Assembly: GCF_001718315.1 (NCBI RefSeq)
Contig: NZ_CP013364.1
Location: forward strand, 682,001 to 746,000
DNA: 64,000 nucleotides
Reading direction: 5' to 3'
From: Burkholderia diffusa
GTDB lineage: Bacteria; Pseudomonadota; Gammaproteobacteria; Burkholderiales; Burkholderiaceae
Shown: one piece after another, positions 8,130 through 16,902 of the stretch
Numbering within the stretch: the first letter of the stretch is position 1
Layout: the number at the start of each line of letters is the position of its first letter
The notes under the pieces: generated by a model
The model's database searches: none
The model's input: only the letters and a program-made list of their open reading frames with translations
Told to the model about the DNA's origin: nothing
Translations under genes and position numbers: made by a program

Positions 8130-9377
8130 TCATTCGAGTTCGACGCCCTTGAGTTCCGGGATCAGGAACAGCGTCGCGACCATGTCGAGCACGTAGAGTC
8201 CGGCGAGCAGCGCGATCGCCGTCTGGAACGAGTAGTGCGCGGCGAGCGCGCCTACGGCCACCGGCCCGAAACCGCCGACCGCGCGGCCGATGTTCCACAG
8301 CACGTTCTGGGCGGTCGCGCGCGCTGCGGTCGGATAGCCTTCGGACATCAGTGTGCCGTAGCCGCCGACCATCCCGTTGACGAACATCCCCATCAACGCG
8401 CCGGCCCACAGCATCGTCGTCGGGTCCGACAGGCGCGCATACGCGATGACCGTCACGACCGAACCGAGCTGGTACAGCAGGAACGTCGGCTTGCGGCCGA
8501 TGCGATCGGCGAGCTGCCCGAACGTCCAGACGCCGATCATCATCCCGACGACAGTCGCCGCCGTCCACAGCCCCGACTTCGTCAGCGAGAAGCCCATCTG
8601 CTTCGACAGGAAGGTCGGCAGCCAGATCATGATCCCGTAGTAGCCGAAGTTCTGGACCGAGCACAGGATCACGATGCCGAGACTCGTACGCGCGGTGCGA
8701 GCATCGGCGGCGAGCATCCGGAACGCGTTGGCCTGCGGCTGCGCCGCGCGCTGCACGAAGACTTCCGGCTCGTGCAGCCGGTTGCGCAGCACCCACGCGA
8801 GCAGCGCGGGCAGCACGCCGACCACGAACATCCCGCGCCAGCCGATATGGAGCAGCAGCAGCGGCGTCAGCAGCGCGGCCAGCAGCACGCCGGCCTGCCA
8901 GCCGAGCGCGACGTAGCACGACACGCGCGCCCGCTTGCTCGCCGGCCACGCTTCGGCCGCGAGCGCCATGCCGATTCCGAATTCGCCGCCGAGGCCCACG
9001 CCCGCGATGGTCCGATACACGAGCAGATCCCGGAAGCCCTGCGCAAACGCGCACAGGCCGGTGAAGACCGCAAACAGCATGATCGTCCAGGTCAGCACGC
9101 GCACGCGGCCGTAACGGTCGCTCAGGGCACCGAACAGAATGCCGCCCGCGACGGCGCCGATCAGTGTCCACGTGACGAGCGCGCCGCCCTGCCCGGGCGT
9201 CAGCTGCAATGCCGCCGTGATCGCCGGCAGCATGAAGCCGAGGATGAGCAGATCGAAGCCGTCCATTGCGTAGCCGATCGCCGAGCCGGCCAGCGCCTTC
9301 CATGCGTACGCCCCGACCTGCTCGCCGCGCGGCGCCGCCGGATCGCCGAGCGCCGAAGATTTCATGTTTGCTGCCAT
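8130..9377 (-). CDS. MFS transporter, organic-acid/aromatic type
   Basis: 415 residues, about 12 transmembrane segments. GALSDRYGRVRVLTWTI and GQLADRIGRKPTFLLYQ are the two copies of MFS motif A. The entry segment AIGYAMDGFDLLILGFMLP is typical of AAHS/metabolite:H+ symporters. ATG 9377 is chosen because GGCAGGACACC precedes it; the ORF extends upstream but that part reads as low-complexity non-coding sequence. It probably forms a transcription unit with the LOG-type gene. Substrate unknown. Confidence 0.8.
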   Translation of the reverse strand: MAANMKSSALGDPAAPRGEQVGAYAWKALAGSAIGYAMDGFDLLILGFMLPAITAALQLTPGQGGALVTWTLIGAVAGGILFGALSDRYGRVRVLTWTIMLFAVFTGLCAFAQGFRDLLVYRTIAGVGLGGEFGIGMALAAEAWPASKRARVSCYVALGWQAGVLLAALLTPLLLLHIGWRGMFVVGVLPALLAWVLRNRLHEPEVFVQRAAQPQANAFRMLAADARTARTSLGIVILCSVQNFGYYGIMIWLPTFLSKQMGFSLTKSGLWTAATVVGMMIGVWTFGQLADRIGRKPTFLLYQLGSVVTVIAYARLSDPTTMLWAGALMGMFVNGMVGGYGTLMSEGYPTAARATAQNVLWNIGRAVGGFGPVAVGALAAHYSFQTAIALLAGLYVLDMVATLFLIPELKGVELE

Positions 9378-9646
9378 GGTGTCCTGCCGGAAATGTCCGG
9401 GCGACATTCTAAAGCCTGGACCCGCGCATGACGGGCCGGCGGACGCGCGCACGCGGAAAGCGCCGCGCTGCCCGCTTCCGGGAATGGAAGCAGGCGGCGC
9501 AGGTAATGAATTTGAAAGATGCGGAAGCCGGCGATCCCGCAATCAGGCGGGACACCGAAAGGACGCGATGAAGCGGGTATTGCGAGGCCGGCGTCACCGC
9601 CGGCGCGGATCGAACGACACCGGAGCGGTGCCGATGCGGTGCAGCC

Positions 9647-9976
9647 TCAGCCCTGATCGTCGCCGGGCCACCAGGTCTTGGCTCCGCGGTCGACGAGCAG
9701 CGTATCGAGATCCTTGCCTTCGAGCCATTTGGGTCGCGGGCCACGGCCCGACCACGAGCGGCCGGTCGTCGGATCGTAGTACTTGGCAGGCGCCTTGCGT
9801 TTTCGCTGGACGATGTAGCCGAGGGCGCTCAGCACTTCCTGCTGCGAGATGCCCAACAGCTCGACCTGCTCCTTGAACGCCGCGAGTGCGGCTTGCTTCT
9901 CCTTCTGCTTGGCTTCCGACAGCTTGATATTCAGGTCCCGAAGTTGTGCTTCGAGTTCCTGCAGGGCCTGGGTCAT
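9647..9976 (-). CDS. H-NS family nucleoid-associated protein
   Basis: 109 residues. The first half is a heptad-rich helix (ALQELEAQLRDLNIKLSEAK) for oligomerisation. The C-terminal half contains KYYDPTTGRSWSGRGPRPKW, the H-NS-type DNA-binding signature with its AT-hook-like GRGPRP loop. Start ATG 9976 follows AAGAGGA; MPKEDEYMTQ would be an 18-nt longer alternative. Short single-copy H-NS paralogues of this kind are common in Burkholderia and silence AT-rich genes. It is monocistronic. Confidence 0.9.
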   Translation of the reverse strand: MTQALQELEAQLRDLNIKLSEAKQKEKQAALAAFKEQVELLGISQQEVLSALGYIVQRKRKAPAKYYDPTTGRSWSGRGPRPKWLEGKDLDTLLVDRGAKTWWPGDDQG

Positions 9977-10339
9977 GTATTCATCCTCTTTGGGCATGTT
10001 TTTATTCAAAAAACCTCCGATGGCCGAACCTATCATGAAGTTCCGCCAATCTGTGTTGCGACATGTGAATCGTTTGCCTGGACCTGTAAGGCTTTCGAAG
10101 TGTGCCGAACGCGACGCCATCGTCGAAAACCGCACGGCATCGGCACGCAACACGTGACGCGCCGCGTTCGAGCGCGCGGCGAGCCGTCGGCGGCGACCTC
10201 CTCGCCACCTTGCGCCGCATCGCACAAGCGCGGCATCGCGCGAATGATAGCAGTGCGCATCCGTCATGTTCGAGCACTTTTGCGGTCCGGCGCAAACTTG
10301 CCTTCGCCAGCCGGCGAACGTCGACGCCGGTGCGGCGGT
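9977..10339. other. Intergenic region upstream of H-NS gene
   Basis: 363 nt with no convincing gene on either strand. Candidate frames lack a supported start and have poor amino-acid composition. The portion next to the H-NS gene (about 10000-10090) has lower GC and probably holds its promoter. Confidence 0.45.
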
Positions 10340-10579
10340 TTACGTGCCGAAGCTGCAACCCTCCCACGCGATCCGCACGAACGGCGCATGCAGCTTCGCG
10401 CCTCCCGCAGCGGTCAGCACGCTCTCGATATGGACGACGTAACGTTCCGCTTCGCCGTGCAACGCGGCCAGGATGCGGTTGGCCTGGCCGGAAACGGGCA
10501 AGCACGCAGCCGCGCGCTGGATCGCATCCGAGACGAAGACGCATCGCGGTGGACCGTCTCTCGTGATCTTGCGAATGCA
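10340..10579 (-). pseudogene. Probable broken small gene downstream of RmlD-like reductase
   Basis: After the stop of the reductase gene (10580-10582) the same minus-strand frame stays open for 79 codons to TAA at 10340. It reads as real protein: PPRCVFVSDAIQRAAACLPV, then a helix ANRILAALHGEAERYVVHIE, ending FVRIAWEGCSFGT. Third positions are almost all G or C from about codon 9 onward. There is no ATG, GTG or Shine-Dalgarno in this frame before the coding-like part. An ATG overlapping the upstream stop opens a different frame (MHSQDHERRSTAM), so a -1/+1 frameshift near 10545-10560 would explain it. Family not recognised. Confidence 0.5.
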
Positions 10580-11533
10580 TCAGAGCAGCGGCGGCGCGTC
10601 GCGCAGCACGGCTTGCAGCCCGGTCGCGAACGGCGTCGCATGATCGATCCCGAGTGCGCGCACGCGCGACGCATCGAGGTGGCAATCGTACGGACGCGGC
10701 GTCGCATCGGCCGGCGTGTCGATCCGCGCGAGCGCCGCATCAATGCCGAGCGCGGCAGCGATCCGTTGCGCGATGTCGTACTTCGTCATCGGCTCCTCGC
10801 CCGACCAATGACGGATGCCCGTGACGGGCGAGCCCGCGAGATGGCGCAGCGTCAGGTCCCGGATGACCGCCGCGACGTCGGGCGTGTAGGTCGGATAGCG
10901 GATCGCCCACGCGTCCATCCCGACCGCGTCCGCAGCCGGTCGCGCGGACGCGACGATCGCCGGCACAAGGCTCGTGACGGCCGACTCGCGCCAGTCGACG
11001 ATTGGCCCGTACAGCAACGGCAGGCGCAGCACGCAGGCAAGCGGCGACGCGGCGAGCAACGCGGCCTCGCCTTCCAGCTTGGTGCGGCCGTAGATGTTCA
11101 ACGGGTTCGGCGTTGCGTCCTCGCGGTACGGCGCCGCGTTGCCGTCGAACACGTAGTCGGTGGAGATGCCGAGCGTCCACGCGCCGTAGCGCGCGGCGAG
11201 CGCGCCGATGCGGGCCGGTGCGTCGACGTTGATCGCGCGCGCAGCCGCCGGGTCGCGTTCGCAGACGTCCGGGCGACGTTCGGCGGCGCAGATGATCACG
11301 GCGGCCGGCCGGCAGGTTGCGAAGAGGTGTTCGAGCGCCGGCTGATCGAGCGCGTCGAGTCGAGCGACGTTTTCCAGCGGCAGCGCGAGGCGCCGCGCGA
11401 CCGCGGTGTCCGGGTTGCGGATCGTTCCGATCGTCGTCAGCGACGATTCGCGGGACAGCGATGCGGCGACCGCGCGGCCGAGCAGGCCGGACGCGCCGAT
11501 GAGAAGGATGGTCGGATGCGACACGGTAGCCAA
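10580..11533 (-). CDS. RmlD-like NAD(P)-dependent reductase (extended SDR)
   Basis: 317 residues. It has the Rossmann motif LLIGASGLLGRAVAASL at the N-terminus, STDYVFDG and the active-site NIYGRTKLEGE (YxxxK), all typical of dTDP-4-dehydrorhamnose reductase-like SDRs. No other dTDP-rhamnose genes are nearby, so it is more likely a stand-alone sugar-nucleotide or MAT2B-like reductase. The frame begins at a TTG (11533); GTG at 11524 is an equally plausible start because neither has a strong ribosome-binding site. Followed directly by the broken frame at 10340-10579. Confidence 0.78.
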   Translation of the reverse strand: MATVSHPTILLIGASGLLGRAVAASLSRESSLTTIGTIRNPDTAVARRLALPLENVARLDALDQPALEHLFATCRPAAVIICAAERRPDVCERDPAAARAINVDAPARIGALAARYGAWTLGISTDYVFDGNAAPYREDATPNPLNIYGRTKLEGEAALLAASPLACVLRLPLLYGPIVDWRESAVTSLVPAIVASARPAADAVGMDAWAIRYPTYTPDVAAVIRDLTLRHLAGSPVTGIRHWSGEEPMTKYDIAQRIAAALGIDAALARIDTPADATPRPYDCHLDASRVRALGIDHATPFATGLQAVLRDAPPLL

Positions 11534-11686
11534 CGATGAAAGGGGATAAGGGCCCCCAATCTATACGAGAACATGCGGTCGATGTCGATTTCGCTCGCAC
11601 GTCGACGACGTGCGCGTGATGAAAACAAGCCCGGTGCGCGATTGCGCGCACCGGGCCCGTCGAGCGGCGCGAAGCGTCGCGCTCGC

Positions 11687-12100
11687 TTACTTCCGGTCGA
11701 ACGAATAGCGCCCCGGCCCGCTCACCGCGAGCAACAGCAGCCCGCCGATGATGCTGATGTTCTTGTAGAAGTTGATCATCGCGAGATACTGGTCCATGCC
11801 CTGCAGCGCCCAGTAGCGATGCCCGATCAACGCGGTCGCGAGCGTATAGACCGCGAACACCAGCGCGAGCGGACGCGTATAGAACCCGACCGCGATCAGC
11901 GCGCCGCCGACCAGTTCGACCGCGACCGCGATCACCGCTGACAGCTCCGGCGACGGTGCGCCCGTCGACGCCATGTACGCGACCGTGCCTGAGAAGCCGC
12001 TCAACTTCTGCCAGCCGAACAGCACGAACAGGATCATCATCAACACGCGAGCCGCCAGCAGCAGCTCGTCCTTCTTCGACTCCAGCGAAACGTAACGCAT
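11687..12100 (-). CDS. DoxX family membrane protein
   Basis: 137 residues with four predicted membrane helices (LLLAARVLMMILFVLFGW, LSAVIAVAVELVGGALIAVG, PLALVFAVYTLATALIGH and ISIIGGLLLLAVSG). The pattern FGWQKLSGF followed by GGALIAVGFYTRPLAL is characteristic of DoxX/YphA-type proteins, which are linked to thiol or oxidative stress. Start ATG 12100 gives MRYVSLESKKDELLL. A longer frame upstream has no coding character. Monocistronic. Confidence 0.85.
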   Translation of the reverse strand: MRYVSLESKKDELLLAARVLMMILFVLFGWQKLSGFSGTVAYMASTGAPSPELSAVIAVAVELVGGALIAVGFYTRPLALVFAVYTLATALIGHRYWALQGMDQYLAMINFYKNISIIGGLLLLAVSGPGRYSFDRK

Positions 12101-12416
12101 AGCAATCACCTTGATTTGACGGTTTGACGCATTCGGTGCCGACGTCCGCCGCAACGGCGAACCCACGGATCGGCACCGAACCCTCCTCGCGCGATCGAAC
12201 CGCGGGCCGGCCGGCCCGCTGCCGAAGAATCCGTCCCGTCGCGCCATCGTGGCGCTGCGGTGCGGTTCTGGCGAAGCACGGGTGCAGTCTACTGTCCCGC
12301 CGCAAATCATCAATCCGTCAAAACAAGATTGGCTGTCTCAATTGAGTGGACAATTGTCACGTAACAAATGCGTCATGGGCGGCCGCGCACATCTGCCGGC
12401 ACACCGGTCTGGTGGA
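12101..12416. other. Intergenic region upstream of doxX
   Basis: 316 nt, no gene seen. It contains an AT-richer stretch (about 12300-12370) with several TTGTC/GACAA elements, including GGACAATTGTCAC near 12348-12360, that could belong to a promoter or operator. Confidence 0.4.
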
Positions 12417-13490
12417 TTACATCATGTCGATCGGCAGTGTCTTGTCGAGATTGTCGTGCCATGCGCGGATGGTTTTCGGCACGGTCTTTTTCCATGCCGG
12501 CGCGCTCGTGTAATAGCGCATCCGCACCTTGTCGTGAGCGTCGAACACGAGCAGACCGATCCACAGATCGGTGCCCCGACGCATCACGATCGCGGCGTTC
12601 GTCGTCGCGATGCCGCGTACCCAGTACGACTTCACGCCGGCATTCAGACCGTCGAGATCCTGCTCGTCCGCGCTGGAGTTGACCGTGTCGACGAGCGTCT
12701 GATAATCGGCGCCGAGCAGCTTGTGTGCGATCGCGTTCTGCCGCGCATCGGGCAGCACCTTCAAGGTCACGAGATCTGCAGCCTGACTCGCCTGCGCCTT
12801 CGACGCCGTCACGTAGTCGCCCGAATACACGACGCCCGCACCCGCGCCGCAATCGGCATCGCCGCCCTGCTGCGCGACCTGCACGCGCCCGCCCTTGCGG
12901 CTGAAATCGAGCCGGCATCGATCCTGGCGAAACGTGCCGCTATCGCCGTGCAGTTCGATATCGCCGCTGAGACCGCCGGTATTCGCGCCGTTGTTGCCGC
13001 TCAGTTCGAAGTGAAGGCGCGGTGCCGTGCCGCTGAACGTCAGCACGCCGCCGAACGACGGGTTCGCGCTGTCGCGATACCACGTCTGCTGCCAGCGATC
13101 GATCGCAAGCGACATGCCGTTCAGGTTCGCGAGCCGCTCGCGATAGCGGTCGCCGAGGCACGATGCATCGTTGCCACAGCGATCGCGCTGCTTGAGCCAT
13201 TTCAGCTGCGCGGCCTTCAGCGCGGCCGTATCGCCACCTTTCGCGAGCGCCTTCTTCCACGCCGCCGCCAGTTCGCCGTCGAGCGACGACAGCCCGGCGT
13301 CCGCACAGATCGTCTTCTCGCTCGGCGACGCGGCTTTCGCGCAATCGAAGCCGGCGGCATGCGCGGCCATCGGCGAAATCGTAAGCATTGCAAACATCAT
13401 GACGGATCGCAGGTCCGCGCTCCGAGCATGCCGGCCGCGACGCGCGGTTTGCCCTTGCTCGCGCACGCGAGCATTCGATCGGTTCTTCAT
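12417..13490 (-). CDS. Exported protein with LprI-like N-terminal domain
   Basis: 357 residues if started at ATG 13490. A secretion signal ends at about MMFAMLTISPMAAHA-AG. Next is a Cys-rich helical domain (FDCAKAASPSEKTICADAGL ... RCGNDASCLGDRYRERL), typical of the LprI/DUF1311 family named for a mycobacterial lysozyme inhibitor. The remaining 200 residues show no recognised domain but include paired Cys (DRCRLDF, DADCGAGAG). The Arg-rich 28-residue stretch before the hydrophobic core is unusually long, so translation may start at the MM pair near 13403. Periplasmic location inferred. Confidence 0.72.
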   Translation of the reverse strand: MKNRSNARVREQGQTARRGRHARSADLRSVMMFAMLTISPMAAHAAGFDCAKAASPSEKTICADAGLSSLDGELAAAWKKALAKGGDTAALKAAQLKWLKQRDRCGNDASCLGDRYRERLANLNGMSLAIDRWQQTWYRDSANPSFGGVLTFSGTAPRLHFELSGNNGANTGGLSGDIELHGDSGTFRQDRCRLDFSRKGGRVQVAQQGGDADCGAGAGVVYSGDYVTASKAQASQAADLVTLKVLPDARQNAIAHKLLGADYQTLVDTVNSSADEQDLDGLNAGVKSYWVRGIATTNAAIVMRRGTDLWIGLLVFDAHDKVRMRYYTSAPAWKKTVPKTIRAWHDNLDKTLPIDMM

Positions 13491-13496
13491 TGTCAT

Positions 13497-13857
13497 TGGA
13501 CTGGACTCGTCGTGGATGGCCGCGAGTAGAAACTGCGGGCCCGATGCGGTTCGAGGTAAAAACGCCCGGCACGGCATGCGGTGCCGGCCGTCGCCCCCGG
13601 CGAAGCCTAGCGCGAATGCGCGCCGCCGATCAATCGTCACGCAGCACCGGGCACGAGCGAATCGAAAGCCATGCGATACCGGCACACGAGCGCCGAAACG
13701 AAACCATCGCCACGCTCGATGCACTGCCCGCATGCCAGCCGCCGACGCGCTCACGCCGCTCGCCATGCCGCTCGACGAAAGCCGTCGCGACTTCCACCGC
13801 GCGTGCGACGTCTCCTTCATCGCATCAAAAGAACGCCACCCACGCACGCCGCGCCCG
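13497..13857. other. Intergenic region, no gene seen
   Basis: 361 nt between two genes that both run leftward. Open frames here are short or have shadow-like composition. No terminator or clear promoter was found. Confidence 0.4.
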
Positions 13858-14742
13858 CTATCCCCGCGCGCCCAACCGCTCCGCCAGAAACCCGATGAAC
13901 GTGCGCAGCGTGACGAACCCTTCACGGTGCTGCGGAAACACCGCGTTCAGCGTGATCGGCGACGGCGCATACGCATCGAGCACTGGCACGAGCGCGCCGC
14001 TGTCGAGCGCCGCGCCGACGATGAAATGCGGCAGCAGCGCGATGCCGAGCCCTGCGATCGCCGCGTCGCGCACGACTTCGCCGTTGTTCGCGACGAGCGG
14101 CCCCTGCACGTCGAACGTGCGCGCCGCGCCGTCGACCCGGAATTCCCAGCCCACACGCCGCTCGCGCCCGTACATCAGGCACGTATGGCCGGCGAGGTCG
14201 GCCGGTGTCGCGGGCGCGCCCTGTCGCTTCAGATACGCGGGGCTCGCGCACGCGATCATTTCCCAGGCGGCCAGCGGCCGCGCGATCAGCGTCGAATCCT
14301 CGAGCGTGCCGATCCGCAGCACGAGATCGAAGCCCTCGCCGATCAGGTCGACACGCCGGTCGGTCAGGTCGACGTTGAGCCGTACGGCCGGATGCGCGGA
14401 CAGGAATTCGGCGATCAGCGGCGACACGTGCGTGATCCCGAACGACAGCGGCGCGCTGATCTTCAGCGAGCCGTGGAGCTCGGTGCTGCGCACCGACATC
14501 GCCTGCTCGGCGTCGGCGACCTCGGCGAGGATCCGCTGCGCGCGCGCATAGAACTCCTGCCCCGATTCCGTGACCGCGAGATTGCGCGTATTGCGATGCA
14601 GCAAACGTACGCCGAGCGCCGCCTCGAGCGCCATCGTGCGCCGGCTCACGAACTGCTTGGAGAGCATCAGTTGATCGGCCGCCGCCGTGAAGCTGCCCGC
14701 ATCGACGGTCGCGACGAAGATCCTCAGGTCGTTGAATTCCAT
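13858..14742 (-). CDS. LysR-family transcriptional regulator of pirin/wrbA module
   Basis: 294 residues of standard LysR layout. The HTH is at about residues 1-60 (SFTAAADQLMLSKQFVSRRT), followed by a substrate-binding domain (GSLKISAPLSFGITHVSPLI onward). The recognition helix KQFVSRRTMALE is a variant of the usual SQPAVSxxIxxLE. ATG 14742 follows GAGGTGG by a few bases; the GTG at 14751 is an upstream alternative. Divergent from the pirin gene across 127 nt that contains a T-N11-A box, so it probably controls pirin and wrbA and itself. Confidence 0.88.
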   Translation of the reverse strand: MEFNDLRIFVATVDAGSFTAAADQLMLSKQFVSRRTMALEAALGVRLLHRNTRNLAVTESGQEFYARAQRILAEVADAEQAMSVRSTELHGSLKISAPLSFGITHVSPLIAEFLSAHPAVRLNVDLTDRRVDLIGEGFDLVLRIGTLEDSTLIARPLAAWEMIACASPAYLKRQGAPATPADLAGHTCLMYGRERRVGWEFRVDGAARTFDVQGPLVANNGEVVRDAAIAGLGIALLPHFIVGAALDSGALVPVLDAYAPSPITLNAVFPQHREGFVTLRTFIGFLAERLGARG

Positions 14743-14789
14743 ATTGTCCACCTCAGAGTGACAGTCATTATCTCCACAGCCATTTATTT

Positions 14790-14804
14790 GTCAAATCGAT
14801 TGAC
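14790..14804. promoter_or_regulatory. LysR-type box in divergent promoter
   Basis: GTCAAATCGATTGAC is a dyad (GTCAA/TTGAC, 5-nt spacer) that contains a T-N11-A core. It sits midway between the divergent lysR (14742) and pirin (14870) starts, where a LysR regulator would bind. Confidence 0.45.
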
Positions 14805-14869
14805 CTAAGATTCATCTCAACGAACGGCCGAACCCACTTCCGAGGTCCGGCGATTTCCAGGAAAAAATC

Positions 14870-15595
14870 ATGATCGAGACTCGTGCAGCAGACCAACGTG
14901 GCCGTGCCGAGCATGGCTGGCTCAGCTCCCGTCACACGTTTTCTTTCGCGAACTACTACGATCCAAAGCAGGTCGGCTTTTCCGACCTGCTGGTGATCAA
15001 CGACGACCGCGTCGCGCCGGGCCGCGGCTTCGGCACGCACCCGCACCGCGACATGGAAATCCTGTCGTACGTGCTCGATGGCGCGCTGGAGCACAAGGAT
15101 TCGATGGGCACCGGTTCGGTGATCGTGCCGGGTGACGTCCAGTTGATGAGCGCGGGTACGGGTGTGCGTCACAGCGAGTTCAACCACTCGCACGAGACGC
15201 CCGTTCACTTCCTGCAGATCTGGATCGGGCCGGCCGAGAAGGGCGCCGAGCCGCGCTATCAGCAGACGAATATCTCGGCAGACGACAAGCGCGGCAAGCT
15301 CACGCCGATCGTGTCGCCCGACGGTAACGGCGGTTCGCTGAAGATCCGCCAGGACACGCGGATCTACGCGGGCCTGTTCGACGGCGACGAACGCGCCACG
15401 CTCGAACTCGCACCGGATCGCTTCGCCTACGTGCATGTCGCACGCGGCAGCGTGACGGTCAACGGCGTGACGCTCGGCGAAGGCGACGGTGCACGTATCC
15501 GCGACGAGCAGGCGCTCACGTTCGCGGACGGCAAGGATGCCGAAGTGCTGGTATTCGACCTGCGTCCGGTCGAAGTGACGGCCGAGTGGGCATGA
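14870..15595 (+). CDS. Pirin family protein (YhhW-like bicupin)
   Basis: 241 residues. The N-terminal cupin carries the metal ligands in GFGTHPHRDMEILSYVLDG (HxH) and GTGVRHSEFNHS. The C-terminal cupin is degenerate. This is the size and layout of YhhW-type pirins, some of which have quercetin 2,3-dioxygenase activity, while others act as redox-linked regulators. The gene is divergent from a LysR gene and followed at 61 nt by wrbA, so a role in quinone or flavonoid redox chemistry is likely. Exact substrate unknown. Confidence 0.88.
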   Translation: MIETRAADQRGRAEHGWLSSRHTFSFANYYDPKQVGFSDLLVINDDRVAPGRGFGTHPHRDMEILSYVLDGALEHKDSMGTGSVIVPGDVQLMSAGTGVRHSEFNHSHETPVHFLQIWIGPAEKGAEPRYQQTNISADDKRGKLTPIVSPDGNGGSLKIRQDTRIYAGLFDGDERATLELAPDRFAYVHVARGSVTVNGVTLGEGDGARIRDEQALTFADGKDAEVLVFDLRPVEVTAEWA

Positions 15596-15613
15596 CGCCC
15601 GTTCGGAACATCG

Positions 15614-15634
15614 GGCCCCACTGAAGGCGGGGCC
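15614..15634 (+). terminator. Hairpin between pirin gene and wrbA
   Basis: GGCCCC (15614-15619) pairs with GGGGCC (15629-15634) over a 9-nt loop and is followed by TTCTTA. It could partly terminate after the pirin gene or stabilise the mRNA upstream of wrbA. The T-tract is weak. Confidence 0.45.
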
Positions 15635-15656
15635 TTCTTAATCGGAGATTCGCAAC

Positions 15657-16259
15657 ATGGCCAAGGTACTCGTTCTCTACTACTCGTCCTACGGGCACAT
15701 CGAAACGATGGCGCAGCACGTCGCGGAAGGCGCGAAATCGGTGTCCGGCGTCGAGGTCACGCTCAAGCGCGTGCCTGAAACCATTCCCGTCGACCAGGCG
15801 AAGGCGATCGGCATCAAGGTCGACCAGGCCGCACCCGTCGCCACCGTGGACGAACTCGCGGGTTACGATGCGATCATCTTCGGCACACCGACCCGCTTCG
15901 GCAACATGGCCGGCCAGATGCGCACGTTCCTCGACCAGACCGGCGGCCTGTGGATGAAGGGTGCGCTCGTCGGAAAGATCGGCAGCGTGTTCGCGTCGAC
16001 CGGCACGCAGCACGGCGGCCAGGAAACGACCATCACGTCGTTCCACACGACGCTGCTGCACCACGGGATGGTGATCGTGGGCGTGCCCTATGCGTGCAGC
16101 GGACTCGTCAACATGAACGAAATCACGGGCGGCACGCCGTACGGCGCGACCACGCTCGCGGGCGCGGACGGCAGCCGTCAGCCGAGCGCGAACGAACTCG
16201 ACATCGCGCGCTACCAGGGCAAGCACGTCGCGGAACTCGCCGCGAAGCTCGCGTCGTAA
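15657..16259 (+). CDS. wrbA: NAD(P)H:quinone oxidoreductase type IV, WrbA
   Basis: 200 residues, exactly the WrbA family size. The flavodoxin FMN-phosphate loop is YYSSYGHIETMAQHVAEGA. GTPTRFGNMAGQMRTFLDQT and FASTGTQHGGQETTI are diagnostic WrbA segments that contact the isoalloxazine ring. The enzyme reduces quinones by two electrons and limits oxidative stress. It lies behind the pirin gene and likely shares its LysR control. A strong terminator follows. Confidence 0.95.
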   Translation: MAKVLVLYYSSYGHIETMAQHVAEGAKSVSGVEVTLKRVPETIPVDQAKAIGIKVDQAAPVATVDELAGYDAIIFGTPTRFGNMAGQMRTFLDQTGGLWMKGALVGKIGSVFASTGTQHGGQETTITSFHTTLLHHGMVIVGVPYACSGLVNMNEITGGTPYGATTLAGADGSRQPSANELDIARYQGKHVAELAAKLAS

Positions 16260-16293
16260 TGCGCGTGCCGCCTGCGCGGCACATGAGAACGCA

Positions 16294-16320
16294 CGGCGCC
16301 GGTCGACCCGGCGCCGTTTT
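16294..16320 (+). terminator. Rho-independent terminator of wrbA
   Basis: Perfect 9-bp stem CGGCGCCGG (16294-16302) / CCGGCGCCG (16308-16316), 5-nt loop, followed by TTTT, 35 nt after the wrbA stop. It lies between convergent genes. Confidence 0.85.
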
Positions 16321-16341
16321 GCGTCGCGCGAGCGCCGGCCG

Positions 16342-16659
16342 TTACTGGCTCGATGCCGGCGCGGCCGGAGCGGGTGCGGGCGCCGCCTTCGTCGCGGGCG
16401 CCTTTTCCACCGCGTTCTGCGGATAGTTGCTCTGATCGTTGGTCAGCCGATAGCCGGTGCCCGTGCCGATCGCCTTCAGGTCCTTCGCGTGGCGCGCGCG
16501 GGCCGCCTTGCGGGCTGCCTTCTTCTGCGCCTTGTCGAGTTGCTTCTGCGTCGGTGCGGACGCCGGATCCTGCGCGTATGCCGCCGGCGCGGCGGTCAAC
16601 AGCAGACCGAACGACGCCGTTACTGCCACTGCCACCGAAACCACGCGAGACTTCGTCAT
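16342..16659 (-). CDS. Small exported Lys/Ala-rich protein
   Basis: 105 residues. A signal peptide (VAVAVTASFGLLLTAAPAAYA) is cut near AYA-QD. A Lys/Ala/Arg-rich helix follows (KQLDKAQKKAARKAARARHA), then GTGTGYRLTNDQSNYPQNAV and an Ala/Pro tail. This layout resembles small periplasmic Burkholderia proteins of unknown function. ATG 16659 follows AAGGAGATC. I do not recognise a named family. Confidence 0.78.
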   Translation of the reverse strand: MTKSRVVSVAVAVTASFGLLLTAAPAAYAQDPASAPTQKQLDKAQKKAARKAARARHAKDLKAIGTGTGYRLTNDQSNYPQNAVEKAPATKAAPAPAPAAPASSQ

Positions 16660-16902
16660 GGCCGGATCTCCTTGTCGATTGTTGGTTGTGGATCGAACGC
16701 CGGCGCGCACGCGACGGATGTCGGCGTGCGACCACGGCGCCGACGCAACGTTAGCCGATCGCTGCACAAATGTCCGTGCCGGTTCCTGAATTCTCCTGAT
16801 AACGGCAACGATACATGTGCGGCAGACGCCCGGCCAGACGGCGCGGTCCATGCGCCATCAGGGAAACCGATAGCATCGCGCATGGCCGGCACCCGGCGCC
16901 GC

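Noticed and set aside
9440..9520. Interrupted GC-rich inverted repeat between the MFS and H-NS genes as a terminator
   Set aside because: Pairing is interrupted and there is no T-tract on either strand.
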